From contig CAMSQM010000005.1 in the NCBI GenBank assembly GCA_947062675.1, positions 26,031-90,030 of the forward strand: DNA of 64,000 nucleotides. Reading direction: 5' to 3'. This document shows, piece by piece, positions 8,541-17,531 of the stretch. The notes below the pieces were generated by a model that saw only the letters and a list, made by a program, of their open reading frames with translations, made no database searches and was not told where the DNA came from. Position 1 is the stretch's first letter. Each line of letters opens with the position of its first letter. The stretch comes from an uncultured Roseburia sp. (GTDB taxonomy: Bacteria > Bacillota > Clostridia > Lachnospirales > Lachnospiraceae). The position numbers and the translations under genes are program-made.

Positions 8541-9539
8541 TCAGTATTCTTCAATATTTCCCAGCAGTTCTTTTATCTGTTTCACAGACAGCCAGTCTGT
8601 ATTGGTTCCTGAACAGTATTCGAATTCCTGCTTCACCTTTTTTCCGCCATCATGCCTTCGATCACAATCCCACCACTCTGAGTGTGGATATATGATATAG
8701 TATTTGTCGTATTCATACGTATACAGAGAGTCCTCCCTTGTTATCATTATTTCATGCAGTTTCTCTCCTGCGCGAATACCCACTTCGGGCATATTACATC
8801 CGGGAAGAATCGCCTGCGCCAGGTCTGTAATCCTGAAGGATGGTATTTTAGAAATGAATGTTTCCCCTCCCTGCGCCTCAGACAGGGCTTTTAACACCAG
8901 CTGTACCCCTTCGTCCAGACTAATCCAGAATCTTGTCATTCTGTAATCCGTAATTGGAAGTTCATTTCCGCCACTGGCAATAATATTGCGGAAAAACGGA
9001 ATTACTGAGCCCCTGCTTCCTGCCACATTTCCATACCTTACAATAGAAAAACTCACATTCTTTTTCCCGGAATATGCATTTGCCGCTAAAAACAATTTAT
9101 CTGATACCAGTTTTGTCCCGCCATATAAATTGATTGGATTGACGGCTTTATCTGTAGAGAGTGCAACCACTTTCTTTACTCCACAATCCAATGCCGCATC
9201 CACCACATTCATAGCACCGTTAATATTCGTTTTAACTGCCTCCATCGGATTATATTCACAGGATGGAACCTGTTTCAGCGCTGCAGCATGAACCACGTAA
9301 TCCACATCCTCAAATGCCCGGTACAGACGGTCCCGGTCCCTGACATCCCCCACAAAGAAACGCAGCTTATCTGCCTGCCAGTGATTTTTATATTTATTCC
9401 GCATTATAAATTGTTTATATTCATCCCTGGAATAAATCACCACTTTCCCAAGCCTGTAATTGTCAAGAATATAGGACACAAACTGGTGTCCAAACGAACC
9501 GGTCCCGCCAGTGATCAATATTGTCTTTCCATTCAGCAT
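8541..9539 (-). CDS. pseB: UDP-GlcNAc 4,6-dehydratase (inverting), pseudaminic acid pathway
   Basis: 332 residues, the usual length for PseB. It is an extended-type SDR: TGGTGSFGHQFV binds NAD(P) at residues 10-21, GDVRDRDRLYRAF follows strand 3, and the catalytic YxxxK is in NLYGGTKLVSDKL near residue 140. PseB performs C4-oxidation, 4,6-dehydration and C5 epimerisation of UDP-GlcNAc to UDP-4-keto-6-deoxy-L-IdoNAc, the first committed step to pseudaminic acid. The start at 9539 has an AAGGAG site 10 bases upstream. It follows pseC, pseG, pseH and pseI in the same transcript, which makes the assignment secure. Confidence 0.93.
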   Translation of the reverse strand: MLNGKTILITGGTGSFGHQFVSYILDNYRLGKVVIYSRDEYKQFIMRNKYKNHWQADKLRFFVGDVRDRDRLYRAFEDVDYVVHAAALKQVPSCEYNPMEAVKTNINGAMNVVDAALDCGVKKVVALSTDKAVNPINLYGGTKLVSDKLFLAANAYSGKKNVSFSIVRYGNVAGSRGSVIPFFRNIIASGGNELPITDYRMTRFWISLDEGVQLVLKALSEAQGGETFISKIPSFRITDLAQAILPGCNMPEVGIRAGEKLHEIMITREDSLYTYEYDKYYIIYPHSEWWDCDRRHDGGKKVKQEFEYCSGTNTDWLSVKQIKELLGNIEEY

Positions 9540-9669
9540 ACAGATATACTCTCCTTATATTATCTTTTTATGTCACAGCCCGATTATACTTATTACCCGT
9601 TTTTTACCCTCTCTGTCCAGGAAGTGCAGCTTCCCTGCTTTTTATCCCTGCTGCAATAGAAACTTTCGC

Positions 9670-10806
9670 TCAGCCGGCCGCCTGCCTTACACTGTCAATA
9701 ACATATTTCTGATCTTCAAACGATAAAGACGGATACAGAGGCAGACTTAGCATATGCTTATACAGCTTTTCAGCATTCACACAATGCGTATCTTTATATC
9801 CATGTTCCCGATAATACGGATGTCTGTAAACCGGAATATAGTGCACATTTACCCCTATTCCTTTTTCACGCATTTTTTCAAAAAACTCTCTCCTGTCATG
9901 TCTGAGCACCTGAATAATATACAAATGCCACCCGCTATCCACTTCTTCAGACTGGTACGGCACAATAATATCTCCGCAATCAGATAATGCCTCATGATAT
10001 CTTCGGGCGAGCTCACGTCTTTTTGCCAGAAACAGGTCGAGTTTTCTCATCTGACTGATTCCCAGCGCGCACTGGATATCTGTAATCCTGTAATTATACC
10101 CCAGGCACTGTTGTTCATAATACCACGGACCCTGGTCTTCCTTCAGAAAATCTGCATCCCTTGTAATTCCATGACTCCGAAACAAAAGCAGTTTCTGATA
10201 CAGTTGCTCAGAATCTGTCAAGATCATTCCACCCTCGCCAGTCGTCACAGGCTTAACAGGATGAAAACTGAACGTAGTCATATCGGATAGAGCGCCAATC
10301 TTTTTCCCTTTATATCCGGCACCAAGGGCATGCGCCCCGTCTTCAATTACAATCAGATGATTTTCTTCCGCAATCCTGTGAATTTCATCCATATCGCATG
10401 GCTGTCCTGCCAGATGAACCGGAATAATCGCTTTTGTCCGGCATGTGATTTTTCTCCTGATATCCTCCGGATCTATGTTATAAGTACGCGCATCAATGTC
10501 TGCAAATACCGGCGTACCACCGCAATACAACACACAGTTTGAAGAGGCTGCAAATGTTACGGGCGAAGTAATTACTTCATCTCCTCTCCCGATTCCTGCT
10601 GCAAAACATGCCGCATGCAGCGCGGCCGTGCCATTTGAAACTGCCACCGCATATTTTGCACCCACATATTCTGCAACGGTATGCTCAAATTCTTCAATTT
10701 TAGGACCGGTTGTAAGATAATCACTGCGAAGCACCTGTACAACCTCCCGGATATCATCTTCATCTACTGACTGTTTTGCATAAGGAATATAAGCTTTTTC
10801 ACCCAT
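9670..10806 (-). CDS. pseC: UDP-4-keto-6-deoxy-L-AltNAc aminotransferase (PLP), pseudaminic acid pathway
   Basis: 378 residues from the ATG at 10806, preferred over a GTG at 10818 because GGGAAG precedes it. DegT/DnrJ/EryC1/StrS fold: the PLP lysine is in TFSFHPVKPVTTGEGG near residue 180, VSNGTAALHAACFAAG holds the phosphate cup, and VIEDGAHALGAGYKG supplies the Asp that contacts the pyridine nitrogen. PseC transfers an amino group from glutamate to C4 of the PseB product. It lies directly after pseG and 130 bases before pseB. The gene order pseI-H-G-C-B and the sequence together make this a PseC rather than a generic aminotransferase. Confidence 0.93.
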   Translation of the reverse strand: MGEKAYIPYAKQSVDEDDIREVVQVLRSDYLTTGPKIEEFEHTVAEYVGAKYAVAVSNGTAALHAACFAAGIGRGDEVITSPVTFAASSNCVLYCGGTPVFADIDARTYNIDPEDIRRKITCRTKAIIPVHLAGQPCDMDEIHRIAEENHLIVIEDGAHALGAGYKGKKIGALSDMTTFSFHPVKPVTTGEGGMILTDSEQLYQKLLLFRSHGITRDADFLKEDQGPWYYEQQCLGYNYRITDIQCALGISQMRKLDLFLAKRRELARRYHEALSDCGDIIVPYQSEEVDSGWHLYIIQVLRHDRREFFEKMREKGIGVNVHYIPVYRHPYYREHGYKDTHCVNAEKLYKHMLSLPLYPSLSFEDQKYVIDSVRQAAG

Positions 10807-10821
10807 CTGTCTTCCCACTTT

Positions 10822-11853
10822 CTATTGTAGTCCGGATCCGGTCCCTGAAATTTTCACAAGCTCTTTTGCAATCCTTACCGCGCCAGCCCCGTCAACCAGC
10901 TTCTGCATTCTCACTGACCTCTCTTTCCTTTCTTCCGGATGACTGTAATAGCGCATCAAAATCCGGTTAATCTTTTCAAATATATCCGTATCACGGAGAT
11001 CCCCGGCATAATCAATTATCCTTTCATCCTGAAACTGCCTTACATTATTGAGCTGATTATCTGCAAACGAATACGCAATCGCCGGTGTTCCACAGGCACA
11101 AAGTTCATATAATGTTATCCCTCCCGCAGAAAGCGCCATGTCTGCCTGCATCATAAATTTTTCAATTCTTCCGGCTGTTTTGTGAAAATGAATATTTTCA
11201 TACCGCCTGTACCGGTTACATAATTGTTCATAACCTGTATAGTAAGTTCCGCATATAACATCTATATTTTTGAACTTTTCTTTTTCAATCACTTCCAGTA
11301 TACCACTTAAAGCATTAAAACGGTCAGTTCCCCCAGAGAGCAAAAGGAGATTTTCAATTGTTTTTTTTATTTCTTTTCTCCCGCAATTCCGAAATTCTTT
11401 CCTCAAAGGTGCATAACGCGGGCCTGTAAGCAGCCTTGTTTGCCTGTACCTCTGGCCGTAACAAAACTTTTCCCAATAGTTTGCATAACATATAAGCATG
11501 TATACCGGATAATGAAACAGATTCAGATCATCAACATAAACAACATGTGTACGCTCAGACAGCATTTCCAGATACTTTTTCGTCACCATATAACTGTCAA
11601 TCAGCAGTACCTTTGCCGACCGCTCAGATATCAGGTCACATATCGCATCTGACTCTGAGTCCATATCATCCCATGCAGTATGAAGAACAACCGTACGATA
11701 CCCACGTTCCTGAATAAATCCGGCAGCCTTATCATCTGCAAGTATAAACGTAGTATCTTCGCCCAGATCTGCCGCAGCATCCGCAATCGCAAGACAGCGC
11801 ATAATATGACCTGTGGCAATTATATTATTCATATCCGCCCTTACATACAGCAC
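10822..11853 (-). CDS. pseG: UDP-2,4-diacetamido-2,4,6-trideoxy-L-altrose hydrolase
   Basis: 343 residues in a GT-B-like fold. The N-terminus YVRADMNNIIATGHIMRC carries the conserved glycine-rich loop and the His proposed to act in UDP release in PseG enzymes. The C-terminal lobe has LLLSGGTDRFNAL and MALSAGGITLYELCACGTPAIAY, the UDP-binding part. PseG removes UDP to give 2,4-diacetamido-2,4,6-trideoxy-L-altropyranose, the substrate for PseI. The start appears to be a GTG at 11853 with AGAGGAG about 11 bases upstream; no ATG is available near the expected N-terminus. It sits 8 bases after pseH and 15 bases before pseC. Confidence 0.92.
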   Translation of the reverse strand: MLYVRADMNNIIATGHIMRCLAIADAAADLGEDTTFILADDKAAGFIQERGYRTVVLHTAWDDMDSESDAICDLISERSAKVLLIDSYMVTKKYLEMLSERTHVVYVDDLNLFHYPVYMLICYANYWEKFCYGQRYRQTRLLTGPRYAPLRKEFRNCGRKEIKKTIENLLLLSGGTDRFNALSGILEVIEKEKFKNIDVICGTYYTGYEQLCNRYRRYENIHFHKTAGRIEKFMMQADMALSAGGITLYELCACGTPAIAYSFADNQLNNVRQFQDERIIDYAGDLRDTDIFEKINRILMRYYSHPEERKERSVRMQKLVDGAGAVRIAKELVKISGTGSGLQ

Positions 11854-11861
11854 TTGTACTT

Positions 11862-12359
11862 TTACTCCTCTCCTGCATCCATTTCCATTTCATAAGTAAT
11901 ATATTTTTCTGTATACCCGGTAATCAGAAAGATACTCCTCGATATCACATTGTCCATTTTAACTTTTGCGACCAGTTTCTTTACTTTCGGAAAATCATGT
12001 CTGATCTTTTCGGTTAGCAGAGAAATCATGTCTTTTCCATACCCCATACCTCTCTTCTCCGCGGCAATACTATAACTTATCTCCGCCTCATCGCCACGGA
12101 CCACAACCCTTGCCTGTCCCGTCTCTTCATCATCCCGCACATAGATATATTGTCCGGCATCAGAAGATTCCAGAAGCTTCTTATACCAGCTCACATGTTC
12201 CTCATACGTAATCTTTCTGCCAGAAAATGAATTTTTTCTGACTGCACTCTCATTCGCCCAGTAATATAGTAAATCTACATCCTGTTCCGATCCTCTTCTT
12301 AAATATTCCAACTGTTTCTGCCCTTCAGGTAAATTTTTTAATCTAATCCGTACAGCCAC
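11862..12359 (-). CDS. pseH: UDP-4-amino-4,6-dideoxy-L-AltNAc N-acetyltransferase (GNAT)
   Basis: 165 residues. GNAT-fold pattern: DVDLLYYWANESAVRKNSF at the N-terminus as in PseH, AEISYSIAAEKRGMGYGKDM holding the R/Q-x-x-G-x-G acetyl-CoA loop near residue 115, and VKMDNVISRSIFLITGY in the last third. It acetylates the C4 amine made by PseC using acetyl-CoA. The most plausible start is a GTG at 12359, overlapping pseI by 17 bases with only a weak ribosome binding site, so translation is probably coupled to pseI. The position between pseI and pseG supports the assignment. Confidence 0.9.
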   Translation of the reverse strand: MAVRIRLKNLPEGQKQLEYLRRGSEQDVDLLYYWANESAVRKNSFSGRKITYEEHVSWYKKLLESSDAGQYIYVRDDEETGQARVVVRGDEAEISYSIAAEKRGMGYGKDMISLLTEKIRHDFPKVKKLVAKVKMDNVISRSIFLITGYTEKYITYEMEMDAGEE

Positions 12360-13380
12360 ACATATCCATTCTCAGCGGCGTTCCTTTTTGAATATCGCGC
12401 AATGCTTTCTGTCCCAGTATTTCATGGTATAATCCGGGTGCCAGTCCGTACCCCGGCCGGATCACTCTTACATTCTCTTCCGTCAGCGTTTCGCCTTTCT
12501 TTATGTCCCGTACGCAGAAAACAGATCTCCTGAATATCAGACCGGATTCTTCCTGATCTGTTTGTCCATACCAAACTTCCCCAAGTGCTTTTTCCGCCTG
12601 TCTGATATCGTCCACCATCCGTTTAAATTCTTCAGGTTCCATTGAAAAAGAAGAATCCGGAGTTTTAATATCTCTTCCGGCACAAAGATGCTTCTCAATG
12701 ACACAGGCTCCTAACGCTACCGCTGCCACTGCCGCTGCAGAACCCATGGAATGATCCGACAGACCAACCGGTACACGGAACACATCCCGCATATTCACCA
12801 TCGTCCTCAGATTCATTCCATCTGCCACCGCAGGATAAGCGCTGGCACATCGAAGCAGCACAATCTGGTCATTCCCCTTTCTGCGTGCTGCACATACTGC
12901 GTCCTCGATTTCTGCCAGAGTCGCCATTCCCGTTGACAGAATTAAAGGCTTGTTTTTCGATGCGGCATATTCAATCAGCGGGATATCTACCAGCTCAAAA
13001 GATGCAATTTTATATAACTCTACTCCGATTTCTTCCAGAAAATCAACCGATGACCGGTCAAATGCCGTGGAAAAAAAATCAATTCCTGCCTTATGTGCCT
13101 CTTCTTTTAATTCAGCATGCCACTCCCACGGTGTATATGCTTTTCTGTACAGATCATAAAGATTCTCTCCTTTCCATGTCCCGTCCTCTATCCGGAAGAA
13201 TTCTTTATTACAGTCGATTGTCATTGTGTCTGGTGTATACGTCTGAAGTTTAACACAGTCAGCCCCGGCTTCTCTGGCAGCATGAACAATCTCCCTGGCT
13301 CTGTCTATACTGCCTGCATGATTCGCTGACATCTCGGCAATAATATATACCCGTTTTTGTATTTTCTTATAGAAATCCAT
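12343..13380 (-). CDS. pseI: Pseudaminic acid synthase (PEP-dependent condensation)
   Basis: 345 residues. A NeuB-type TIM barrel covers residues 1-270 (IIAEMSANHAGSIDRA, DCVKLQTYTPDTMTID, FFSTAFDRSSVDFLEE, KIASFELVDIPLIEYA, LSDHSMGSAAAVAAVALGA, EKHLCAGRD). A C-terminal SAF/antifreeze-like domain covers about 285-345 (FRRSVFCVRDIKKGETLT, VIRPGYGLAP). The NKEFFRIEDGTWKGENLYDLY region is typical of PseI rather than NeuB or LegI. It condenses the PseG product with phosphoenolpyruvate to give pseudaminic acid. A GGGAGG site precedes the ATG at 13380. It is the first pathway gene of the pse set in this operon. Confidence 0.94.
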   Translation of the reverse strand: MDFYKKIQKRVYIIAEMSANHAGSIDRAREIVHAAREAGADCVKLQTYTPDTMTIDCNKEFFRIEDGTWKGENLYDLYRKAYTPWEWHAELKEEAHKAGIDFFSTAFDRSSVDFLEEIGVELYKIASFELVDIPLIEYAASKNKPLILSTGMATLAEIEDAVCAARRKGNDQIVLLRCASAYPAVADGMNLRTMVNMRDVFRVPVGLSDHSMGSAAAVAAVALGACVIEKHLCAGRDIKTPDSSFSMEPEEFKRMVDDIRQAEKALGEVWYGQTDQEESGLIFRRSVFCVRDIKKGETLTEENVRVIRPGYGLAPGLYHEILGQKALRDIQKGTPLRMDMCGCTD

Positions 13381-13418
13381 GATACCTCCCCGGTAAAAAC
13401 ATCGGTGCCACAGTCCTG

Positions 13419-14813
13419 TTATTCCGCACTTTTTCCTTTTTTCTTTATTCCGGAAAATAGTCCCCCCAGAATTTCAAAAAAATAAACCCGCAGAATCCTT
13501 CGTCCTCTCCGGATGCTGTCATGCCAGCTGTCATCGCCCAGGTGATCAAGCCAGTTATCTGTCAGCATCTTTTTTAACCTCATCCCCTCCGCACTTCTCA
13601 ATGCGTTATACACCTCTGTGTCAGAGCCACAAAGCCTCTGGGCTTTTTTTATCCGCAGGATATATGCCGCTATTTTCTCAACCGGCATGTATTTCTCCCC
13701 GCTTTTCCAATTAAAATATTCGTACAAATCCTTTTCTATCCTGGGATTACGTTTATACTGCGGGCCTTCTTCCAGGCATTTTTTTAAGTTTACATAATCG
13801 TTTATATGAAATGTGTACGCAGACTCACTAATCCGGCTCCATACCTGCCAGATGGAAACTCCATGATCTGTATTATAACGCTGTATCGTCGGAACATGGC
13901 AAATATATGCTTCCATATTACTGGTCGAATTATAATGAACCATAGAATCAGACAAATTCAGAATCCCGCCAATGGGAATAACATCCTTAACAAGGTATAT
14001 ATTTTTAAATTTCTGCAGAAAATCATAATAAGTGATCCCTAAACTTAATTCTGCGGGATGCAGTTTTACAATAATCCCTGTATCCGGCATTTCTTCTGCA
14101 ATCCTTATAATATCTTCCACATATTTCTGTCGGAACATCCACTCTTCCGCAGCAATTCTTCTGGCATACTCACACTCTTCCTCCGTCAGTTCCCCGACTG
14201 AATTTCTTTCCGGAAATGCTCCCTGATAAAAAAAATCCTCAACCCTCATATCTGCACACGTAAAACCTGTAACGAACAAAATAATCTTTTTGTAACCTGA
14301 GGCCCACTTTTCCAGTTTGATAAATTTAGGATTTTTTCTGACAAGCGGCAATGTATGCCCAGCCTCATAAGCTGCATACCCTGCCACTTTTATCCGCCTG
14401 AGATCAGACACTTTTCCTGTCTCATGCAGAGCTCTCCCCAGTATTTTCGCAGTCCCCGGCCCCCACATTATATATAAATCCACAAGCCTTTCAGAATGTG
14501 TATTCGTACCAATTGTAATGTCTACATCTTCTTTCCCTAAAGAATGATATCCCTCCGTCGTCATACTGATGACAACCGCCCGCGTTATGAGTTTTAATAC
14601 AGTCAGATAATTTGAAGAATAACTATCTCTTGGGGGGATTGAAACAATCACGTCCGGCATAAATTCTATCACCGTCTTCATGCTGCTATAAAACTCAGCA
14701 ATCTTAATATCCACATCATCCTGCCCCGCACATTTTTCTATCTGCTCCCTGATCATTGAAAGAATCCAGTACTCACGCTCCCTGATATGATACAGAAACA
14801 TAATTTTTTTCAT
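13419..14813 (-). CDS. GT-B-type surface carbohydrate biosynthesis protein
   Basis: 464 residues from the ATG at 14813, which shares one base with the stop of the upstream gene (TGATG) and has GAGAGGAG 7 bases upstream. The protein resembles the 'surface carbohydrate biosynthesis' family, related to KpsS/CDP-glycerol-type GT-B proteins: DVIVSIPPRD, then a C-terminal lobe with IIVKLHPAELSLGITY, LVKDVIPIGGILNLSDSMVHYNSTSNMEAY and a final basic amphipathic tail. Members sit beside nonulosonic acid genes, so it is a candidate pseudaminic acid transferase. That role is inference from position directly upstream of pseI. Confidence 0.7.
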   Translation of the reverse strand: MKKIMFLYHIREREYWILSMIREQIEKCAGQDDVDIKIAEFYSSMKTVIEFMPDVIVSIPPRDSYSSNYLTVLKLITRAVVISMTTEGYHSLGKEDVDITIGTNTHSERLVDLYIMWGPGTAKILGRALHETGKVSDLRRIKVAGYAAYEAGHTLPLVRKNPKFIKLEKWASGYKKIILFVTGFTCADMRVEDFFYQGAFPERNSVGELTEEECEYARRIAAEEWMFRQKYVEDIIRIAEEMPDTGIIVKLHPAELSLGITYYDFLQKFKNIYLVKDVIPIGGILNLSDSMVHYNSTSNMEAYICHVPTIQRYNTDHGVSIWQVWSRISESAYTFHINDYVNLKKCLEEGPQYKRNPRIEKDLYEYFNWKSGEKYMPVEKIAAYILRIKKAQRLCGSDTEVYNALRSAEGMRLKKMLTDNWLDHLGDDSWHDSIRRGRRILRVYFFEILGGLFSGIKKKGKSAE

Positions 14814-17329
14814 CACTGCTCTCCTCTCAGTACAGCCCTCAGTATCCGCTCTCCTGCAGTATCTCCCGTATCTTCTCCGGCTTTCTGTTTCGGTGCCCCG
14901 TATCCTTCTTTCAGATAATCAAACAATTCTTCAAGAAAGAGTCCGCTTTTTCTTTCAGTCAAAACGGTTTCCACACCTGTCAGATACTTATCCACCATGT
15001 TACACCATGCTGATTGCGGGCAGTAGTTTTCACATATCTCCCACTTTTCCCTGAGAAAATCAAAGTCCCATAGTTCTTCATTTTTTGCAAGCGTCCAGTG
15101 CCCCTGTCCTATTTTACTGACAAAATTATCTGTTTTGACAATCTTAAAAGATCCTATATCAGGTTTCCCTTTCAGACAGGGTATGTTTATTAACCAGTCT
15201 CCCACACACGGAGCAATTGTCATCATTTCACCCCTGAACAGAAAGTCGGTGCAGATATCCTCTCCGCCTGTCGCAGAATCAATCAGTTCTGTTATATCAT
15301 ATGTCTCTTCATGCAGAAACCTCTCACTGTACCGATGCAGGAATCTCCCCCGGTCATCCAGTATCCAGAATACACCATCATTAGAGCACAGTGACTGTAT
15401 CTTTCTCACATGACTGCTCAAATCGATTTTGTCTATTTCCCCGGTATTCAGATTCATCTTCATTATAAACCCGGTATCCGCCATCGGAAAATAAATGTTA
15501 TCCCCATCCATAACTGACCCGGCATCCGAAAAATAACCATCTTCATTTCTACCTGCATCATAAACTGACAGCTTGAATAGCTTTGTTATTTTCTCCGTTT
15601 CCATATTGATCCTGACAATTTGTTCATACCTTCCAGGCATCAGATAAAGATATTCATCTTTTTTGATTCCTTTCACAAACTTTCCCCTGACCTGCCCTTG
15701 CGGTAATCTGACAGTGCGCATCTCTTTTTCCGCAATATCATACACAGACACATGGCTGCCGTTAAATGGTATAAAAAATAATTTCATTTTATATTCGACA
15801 ATATCAAAATGCATTTCATAAATATTCAGGTCTTCTTCCGGAAACCCTCCCATAAACGATAGTCTGCCATTCATCCGGTTAAGGCAATAAAGCCCATTAT
15901 AATTCATTGCGGAAAACCAGCACATGTCGCCTTTGATCAAAAATGCGCATGGTGTATAATATCCCTCTCGTCTTCCATGAAGAATATCCGGATTCTGTAA
16001 CAGCACCATTTTCTTCCGTTCATTTATCAGCTGGACAACACTGCTGGGATCCCCGTAGTACGCATCACACAAAGAGACTGCACAATGCACATCAGGTGTA
16101 TCATCGTAAATTCCCCACGATTCTTCCCGGTATCTCTCAACTATTTTATTATACCTCTTCCAGAGCTGCGGCCGCATCCCCTCAAGCGTCGCTCTTACCA
16201 GCGGATGCGGTCTCCAAAGCAATACCATATCAGCACTGTGTGCTTTAAAAATCTGAAAAACCCACTCTATCTTTTTTACTATTTTCTCATCATCTTCCAG
16301 CAACGCCTTTACGCTTGTATTGTAAAATACAATTTTTTTTATCTTTCCATCCGGCTTGCGTATAAGCCGAAGCCAGCTCTCTGGTACTTTCTGCATGTAG
16401 CCGGAACATTCTTCTGTTTTATCAAATTTGGGCGATCCCAGCCCCAGTATTTTTTTCTTTAAATATTTCCGATCAACCTTAATATCATGCTCCCCAGCCA
16501 TTTTCAGAAATTCATTAATATATATCAGCCGCATATTTTCTGACTGAACAATCACTTTGTCTGCATAAATAATCCCCGGCAGAAAACAAAAACTTTTCAT
16601 TCCATCGATCTTCTCCTGCTCTGAAGGGTCTATTTCTTCCAGCACAAAATAAGGTACATATACCAATTGCTCTGTAAACTGTTTTAAATTTTTACAATAA
16701 AAGCGAGGAAAAACAGATGTTACATGATTCCAGTTATCATATGGATTGTGAATAAAAATAATATCCGGATGGCGGATTTCAGGATCATACTCATTATAAT
16801 CGGTAATTGGAACATAATCCGGATATTCCATACCCTCATAATGCTCTTCTCTCGGACTCCCGTCCGGATTTTTGTCAAAGTAAGGAATCGGAACCACATA
16901 AACTTCGCATGAATCCGTACGGGTCGCTGCAAACCAGATGCTCTCCAGCGCGTCCCACATGGAAACTTTATATGGAAAAAATGCAATCTCCAGCCTGTCC
17001 GGGATATCATTCTCCATACCTTTTTCCACTTTCCGCAGCTGCTCTGTCAGCGCTTCATATCTCCTGACATGTTTTTCATAATCACCCGTTTCTTCGGCCA
17101 GCTGAAATGCCCTCTCACAGTATTCCTCCAGACAACGGATGCTCTCCGCATCTCCCCTGCAAAGCTGTTCTATTTTATTTCCAATTGCAATGGCCTGTTG
17201 CTGACAGTCTGCCAGCTGATTTATAACTTCCTGATATTCTTCATTCCGCAAAAGTCCCGCAATTTTCCGGTTCGCTTCCTGCATGGAACCCAGTTCCTGA
17301 AATAACTGCTGCCTCACTACCCTGCTCAT
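14813..17329 (-). CDS. Large GT-B (CDP-glycerol transferase-like) protein fused to a beta-propeller
   Basis: 838 residues. The ATG at 17329 is chosen because GAGGG lies 6 bases upstream; the ATG at 17335 abuts that site. Residues 1-110 are helical and probably coiled coil. Residues 115-450 resemble the GT-B fold of CDP-glycerol glycerophosphotransferases (AFFPYKVSMWDALESIW, DIIFIHNPYDNWNHVTS, LLWRPHPLVRATLEG, YDDTPDVHCAVSLCDAYYGDPSSV). From about 460 to 750 repeated four-stranded blades appear (MCWFSAMNYNGLYCLNRMNG, EYLYLMPGRYEQIVRINMET, NIYFPMADTGFIMKMNLNTG, VFWILDDRGRFLHRYSE), a beta-propeller. A shortened paralog lies at 39834-40664. It is the first gene after a sigma-28-like promoter and leader, heading the pseudaminic operon. 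The donor is unknown; nonulosonate transfer to flagellin is possible. Confidence 0.75.
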   Translation of the reverse strand: MSRVVRQQLFQELGSMQEANRKIAGLLRNEEYQEVINQLADCQQQAIAIGNKIEQLCRGDAESIRCLEEYCERAFQLAEETGDYEKHVRRYEALTEQLRKVEKGMENDIPDRLEIAFFPYKVSMWDALESIWFAATRTDSCEVYVVPIPYFDKNPDGSPREEHYEGMEYPDYVPITDYNEYDPEIRHPDIIFIHNPYDNWNHVTSVFPRFYCKNLKQFTEQLVYVPYFVLEEIDPSEQEKIDGMKSFCFLPGIIYADKVIVQSENMRLIYINEFLKMAGEHDIKVDRKYLKKKILGLGSPKFDKTEECSGYMQKVPESWLRLIRKPDGKIKKIVFYNTSVKALLEDDEKIVKKIEWVFQIFKAHSADMVLLWRPHPLVRATLEGMRPQLWKRYNKIVERYREESWGIYDDTPDVHCAVSLCDAYYGDPSSVVQLINERKKMVLLQNPDILHGRREGYYTPCAFLIKGDMCWFSAMNYNGLYCLNRMNGRLSFMGGFPEEDLNIYEMHFDIVEYKMKLFFIPFNGSHVSVYDIAEKEMRTVRLPQGQVRGKFVKGIKKDEYLYLMPGRYEQIVRINMETEKITKLFKLSVYDAGRNEDGYFSDAGSVMDGDNIYFPMADTGFIMKMNLNTGEIDKIDLSSHVRKIQSLCSNDGVFWILDDRGRFLHRYSERFLHEETYDITELIDSATGGEDICTDFLFRGEMMTIAPCVGDWLINIPCLKGKPDIGSFKIVKTDNFVSKIGQGHWTLAKNEELWDFDFLREKWEICENYCPQSAWCNMVDKYLTGVETVLTERKSGLFLEELFDYLKEGYGAPKQKAGEDTGDTAGERILRAVLRGEQ

Positions 17330-17365
17330 TTTCATCCCTCTATCTGAACTAATATAAATTTTTAC

Positions 17366-17466
17366 AAAAAAAATTCATGAAGCTATTATCCTCATGAATT
17401 CCATATCAGATCTATTCCTATACTTCCCTGTATCCAACCTTATCATCCATGATAATAGAATAGCTA
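17366..17466 (-). ncRNA. Structured 5' leader (copy 1) with terminator-like hairpin
   Basis: Transcribed region between the promoter at 17473-17500 and the gene starting at 17329. It contains a 6-bp hairpin with a TGGA loop (dyad at 17440-17455). Near its end is a 9-bp stem (arms 17372-17380 and 17392-17400) followed by eight T on the minus strand, which looks like an intrinsic terminator or attenuator. The loop of that hairpin (17381-17387) is complementary to 17459-17465, so an alternative fold or loop interaction is possible. The same layout recurs at 39691-39802 with a compensating base change. Confidence 0.6.
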
Positions 17467-17472
17467 TTTAGT

Positions 17473-17500
17473 GTATCGGCTACCCGGTATAAATTCTTTA
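17473..17500 (-). promoter_or_regulatory. Sigma-28 (SigD/FliA)-like promoter, copy 1
   Basis: On the minus strand TAAA (17497-17500), a 16-base spacer, then GCCGATAC (17473-17480). The flagellar sigma consensus is TAAA-N15/16-GCCGATAA/T. It points at the pseudaminic operon starting at 17329 and is repeated, with the same spacing, at 39809-39836. It predicts co-expression of this operon with late flagellar genes. Confidence 0.7.
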
Positions 17501-17531
17501 GGCCGGATCTTACAGATACTCCCGGGCATTA

